Origin: Sarcocystis neurona
Taxonomy: Eukaryota > Apicomplexa > Conoidasida > Eucoccidiorida > Sarcocystidae
Reading direction: 5' to 3'
Length of the DNA: 64,000 nucleotides
NCBI GenBank assembly: GCA_000727475.1
Contig: KL647290.1
Location: forward strand, 3,669,373 to 3,733,372
The translations under genes and the position numbers were made by a program. Shown here piece after piece: positions 60,401 to 64,000 of the stretch. Under the pieces are notes generated by a model. That model saw nothing but the letters and a program-made list of their open reading frames with translations, did no database searches and was not told where the DNA came from. Each line of letters begins with the position of its first letter. The first letter of the stretch is position 1.

Positions 60401-63400
60401 ATTTACGAGGACACCGAAGAATAATCGAGAAAGTCCGAGGAAGGAAGAGAGAGACGGCAGCAGAAGAAAGGAAGGACACCAGAGAAAGGCGAACAAAAAA
60501 GACGGGAAGGAGACTTAGAGGGGAGACGGGGGGGGGGGGAAAGGACACGGAGAAAAGCTACAGAGAAACACCATCTGCTGGAGGGAGGCAAAAGATGCCG
60601 ACGAAGGACGACGCCACGACTGTCCGCAAGGGAGAGACGTGACTCACAATGCGAGGCAGAAGGAAAGCTGACTGAGTCGGTATAGAGCGGAGCGTTATAA
60701 AAGCGTGACGGAAAGACAGGCGGATGAAGACGAAGGAGATAAGAAAGTGTGAAGTGACTTTTCAGAAGGCTGGAGAGGACGGATAGAGACGCGCGGGGCC
60801 ACCGTGAAACCGAGCGAACGACGGCACGGAGGAGATGAAGAAGAACACGGAACGAAGGAGAGAAAGGGAGCAGCAGCACGGAAAACAACCAGAGAAGCAC
60901 CAAAACAGGGGCCACGGGAAATACAGAGAGACGAAGAGACGGACACGAAACGGGACAGCGAAGCAGACGCGAAGAAACGAGAGACAGAACGGCAAGACAG
61001 GAGAGAAACGAGAGAAGCAAGTACCACCCTAGAGAAAGGACCGGTCGGAGACGGAAAACGGGTTCCACGCATGTGCAGGCATATTCACACGAATGTCACA
61101 GTATTTACATAAATATATATTTGTGTGGACAGAAAGAGAATAAAGAAAAGTGAGGTACAAACCCGAGAAGCGAGAGAGGTGGGCTGACCACCTCGACAGA
61201 GGTACAGAGAAGAAAAGGAGAGGATCGACGGGAGGGGTGCAGCAGCAGATCGACAGACTCTGAGAGAAGTTTGCAGAGCAACGAAGAGCAGCCAACAAGG
61301 GAACATACCTACCCCAGCTTCGCCACGTGCTGTTGCACAGCCGAAGGCCACCGACCACCAGCGACACAAGCAACACACTGGGAACCGAAGGAAAACTGAC
61401 ATGTATACATATGTGTATGAACTGGCAAACATGAGGTATATATATGTGTGTGTGAAGGGTGAATACCGGCAGAGAGGCGCGCGCGGTCGCGCCGGCAGCG
61501 AGAAAGCAAGAAGCGGAGATACCTGCAGATAGTGAGAGAGGATCCAGAAGTAGTGAAAGACGCGCTCGGAGATGGACGCGGGCCAGTTGCCGTCAACGAG
61601 GAAGTTGACGGAGCCGAGGAAGATGGAAATGAAGAGAAGAACACCGAGGGAACAGGTGTCTTTCTTCTTCTCCCACGTGCTTCGCAAAAAGACCAGCGAC
61701 AGCACCAGGAGTGCAGATACCACCATATAGAAACCCTTCAGCCACTGCAGTCCCAAAGCGGTCCGCAGCAAACAGGCACCAAGAGCAGCGGCAGCAGCAA
61801 CACAGCAAGGCAGACACAGCAGCAGCAGCACAGCAAGGCAGACGCAGCAGCAGTGGATCCTGCTCACTCCTCCGCGTCCCCTGGTGAGGAGTAGTAGGAA
61901 AAGTAATGCAGCCCGACATTCGACTTAAAAACGACACTCCCTACGACTCGCGTAGACGACGTACTACTGCAGTCGGTCTCTGTACGTATACATAGGGATG
62001 CACACCATAGATGTACAGACATATACCCCGCCTAATAATACTACTAATACACTAGTGCTCCATCGACAAGTACGAATATATATATATATATATCTACACG
62101 GAACCACAAAGACGCATCCACAGGCCACGTATGTACATATACGTGTGTGTCTCTGTACATAGCTTTGTAGACACGCGTATGTAGATACGTGTGTATGTAT
62201 GCGTTTGTATGTAGCTACCGTATATAGACGTATACCGCACACAGAGGCCAGCACCTACGACGTACGCGGGCATGCATGCGCGTCGTCCCAGTATACACCT
62301 AGACGTCTGCACTACGTGTATATGCACATATGTATGGAAGGACATAGATGCACCTGCACATATATGTGTTTCTGCACACGCATACACGTATATAAAAGAA
62401 TATATACATATGCACGCCTCTGCACACATATATGTCTGCACACATATGTATGTATAGGGAAGGATCTGTATATATATATGTATACGCCCCGTACATGTGT
62501 ATATCTGCACACACATATATGTGTAGGGAAGTATACATATGCACGTACACTACATGCATGTGTATGTACACAGGTGACCTTCTTGTAGTACGTCTCTCCA
62601 GATGTGTAGGGACATGCGCGGGTGTGGGCGTGTGTGTCTTACAGGTATGTGTATATTGGCGCATATGGCTGACACAGGAGGTACATTTTTCTCCGAAATG
62701 TTGTTCGACATGTGGAAGAGAATGCAGGAAGAATTTTAAGAGTACCAATAGATTCATATATGTAAACATGAATCGCTACACACATACACATACATGTGCA
62801 CCTCCGCATATACATACCCAAGTCCGTCTAACTGTTACGGATATATGTATATATATGCATGTGTATATATATATACACATGTATACTCATAGGTGTATAC
62901 TTGTTAACTCGACTTATATATATATATATATATGTGTACACATATGCATGCACGTATGTGCATCTGTGTATATTCTTTGCGACGACGTATGTGCAAGCAC
63001 AAGTATAGACGTACTGATACATTTGCTCGTCAACTTTGTGCACATAAATTTGCTTCACATTCTCCCAGCAACCGGCATTGTCAGCAAACAGAGTCCTGTC
63101 AGTCCGCCGCTGTCCAGACGCGGCCTTGACGCAGGCAGCACACACCTCTTCACTTCTTCGAAAAGACACCGGCGGGGTGTACGTACACCGACTGTCTTTT
63201 CCTCTGTGTCCAGACGTGTACGGACACAGAGAGACACAGAACGCGGCGGGGTGTACGTACACCGCCCGTCCTTTCACCCGTGTCGATGTTCAGACGGGCA
63301 CAGAGAGACATCGAACGCGCACAGCGAAGAAGACACTCACGCAGGGACACACACAGGGACAGAAACGCCTGTAGAGGCACGTACTACACACGTGGACCTG

Positions 63401-64000
63401 CACCGCACCATCAACAGTTGCATCTATAGACAGACGCATGTACGTGTATATATATGTATGGATTTTGAGAGCGAGACAGACAGAGAGAGAAATGATAGAC
63501 GGATGAACAACAGACGGCGAAAATGCTACGCACACATGGCCAAGACATAAAAGGAAGTTTTACGCCACCCTCATGCTAAAGATAGACCCCCGACGGACAG
63601 GCCGCCACAGACACCCTCCCTCGCGATAAATATATGTGTATCCATTTAGACTGTATGTACGTAATAGCGCTTGCCGCGAGCTGCACACAGCCACTAGAAC
63701 ACGGCTCTGCAGGTATGTGGAGATAAGTGGATATGTGTGACCAGCTGTTCTTCACAAGCACGTGAATCGAAAGCCCTTGGCTCGAGCACGCCCCACTGCT
63801 GGCCTCCCCTGCTCTCTCCCTAGGCGGTGGACAGAGACTTGTACGCGCAGCAGCTTTCGCTTACGGCTATCCACTGATTCGGGTGGGTGTGGAAAAAAGA
63901 GTCCAAGTAGCGGAACCAGTGCACGAAGAGGAAACATATCTGAGTTTTGACGCTGAGGCCTCGCAGGCCGCGGTTGGAGCAGATCAAATCCAGCAAGAGC
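56918..64000 (-). CDS. ERD2: ER lumen protein-retaining (K/HDEL) receptor-like protein, ERD2 family, 5' end outside window
   Basis: Multi-spanning Golgi/ER receptor that returns KDEL/HDEL-tagged residents to the ER. Firm exons, 5' to 3': 63865 to beyond 64000 (GLSVKTQICFLFVHWFRYLD), 61523-61744 (FYMVVSALLVLSLVFLR, STWEKKKDTCSLG, ISERVFHYFWILSHYLQ) and 59425-59683 (GFAMLPQFVFCYRDPENKDT; LGSYRLAYAINWIERAY; GDFLLYKF). Phases are 0, 0 and 1. RYLD, the LPQ turn and YRxxY..NWIxR match ERD2 family signatures; the Glu of the usual YLE is Gln here. Ordinary ERD2 proteins end soon after the last helix. Here phase-compatible exons continue: 59089-59318 (Ala/Thr-rich), 58296-58431 (YERISLADVSGSARVPPIEI) and 56918-57414, an acidic tail (YQLNAEESDEEEEEAERHAA). 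The tail is inference. N-terminal residues lie beyond 64000. Confidence 0.85.
58296..58431 (-). CDS. Candidate exon between ERD2-like core and tail
   Basis: It has the best splice sites in the region: acceptor CTGTCTCTCCGCAG and donor ATAG/GTATGTG. It encodes 45 complete codons with non-repetitive sequence (LLQAVYGSSYERISLADVSG; IEIDLQHVHVVGRACPDI), enters in phase 0 and leaves in phase 1, which fits the 57414 exon. Linkage to the receptor needs the weaker Ala-rich exon at 59089-59318. Confidence 0.5.
59684..61522 (-). other. ERD2-like gene intron (1.8 kb), CT-rich on the sense strand
   Basis: Donor GTATCT after SHYLQ and acceptor TTTGTTGCAG before GFAMLPQ, both phase 0. Sense-strand CT-rich sequence dominates 60200-61150, and CAG triplets on the plus strand occupy 59700-60230. 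No family residue is missing across this join. Confidence 0.88.
62646..62739 (+). other. Plus-strand exon-like piece inside an ERD2-like intron
   Basis: An acceptor-like TGTGTCTTACAG is followed by a short open frame with ATG, MADTGGTFFSEMLFDMWKRM and a TAA. The peptide looks natural and lies on the strand opposite to the host gene. It is short, and no partner exon was found. Confidence 0.25.
63165..63310. repeat. Tandem pair of about 75-bp units, each with the palindrome GGTGTACGTACACC
   Basis: The perfect 14-bp palindrome occurs at about 63177-63190 and 63250-63263 in the context CGGCGGGGTGTACGTACACC. Each is followed by a 'gtcttttcc' or 'gtcctttca' segment and 'cacagagagacac' or 'cacagagagacat'. 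It lies inside the last intron visible in the ERD2-like gene. Confidence 0.88.

Larger units (their letters stand above)
61745..63864 (-). other. ERD2-like gene intron (2.1 kb), TATA-rich
   Basis: Donor GTAAGC after PNQWIA and acceptor TTGGGACTGCAG before WLKGFYMVV, both phase 0; residue spacing to RYLD fits the family. It contains CACATATATG-type repeats (62300-62560), a plus-strand exon-like piece (62646-62739) and paired palindromes at 63170-63270. Confidence 0.85.

Noticed and set aside
1..64000. CRISPR arrays, bacterial operons, transposase or reverse-transcriptase genes, and telomere-type AAACCCT arrays
   Set aside because: None seen. Repeats are microsatellites, minisatellites or local duplications, and only isolated TTTAGGG-like heptamers occur (for example near 50642).

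Overview
This window looks like nuclear DNA of an apicomplexan coccidian, most probably an Eimeria-type parasite. The signs are eukaryotic spliced genes with very large introns, dense CAG/GCA/AGC triplet tracts that put poly-Gln, poly-Ala and poly-Ser into coding sequence, and introns built from TATA/TGTATA/GATA microsatellites and CT-rich DNA. The genus is inferred from style, not from a marker gene. There are two assembly gaps (5049-5695 and 25967-26632). No bacterial, viral, rRNA, tRNA or CRISPR feature was found.

Layout. (1) 532-24714, plus strand: one gene of ten short exons for a TRM8/METTL1-type tRNA (guanine-N7)-methyltransferase. About 1.2 kb of coding sequence is spread over 24 kb, and every splice phase I checked agrees. 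Most of the left third of the window is therefore its introns, full of minisatellites, duplications, inverted repeats and a 1.3 kb TTC/ATC polypyrimidine tract. (2) About 27.0-30.0 kb, minus strand: a chain of phase-compatible exons for an unrecognised protein. (3) 30535-43842, minus strand: a 4,435-codon open frame encoding a giant Ala/Gln/Ser-rich protein with a coiled coil. Further CAG-rich minus-strand coding-like blocks up to about 48.05 kb may be its 5' exons. (4) About 49.4-53.76 kb, plus strand: a gene for a large, probably secretory-pathway membrane protein. (5) 54311-54707, plus strand: a small two-exon candidate. (6) 56918 to beyond 64000, minus strand: a KDEL-receptor-like (ERD2 family) gene whose 5' end lies outside the window and which may carry a long acidic C-terminal tail.

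The two recognisable proteins are housekeeping: tRNA m7G46 modification and retrieval of ER residents from the Golgi. The genes lie on both strands and nothing suggests co-regulation. Introns are CT-rich and exons CAG/purine-rich on the sense strand, so base skew helps to read transcription direction.

Limits: exon boundaries are from reading GT/AG sites, phase and family knowledge, with no transcript data. I did not find a convincing new biological system. The most notable signals are the very expanded TRM8 gene, repeats that copy its splice-acceptor regions, the giant low-complexity protein and the tailed ERD2-like protein.
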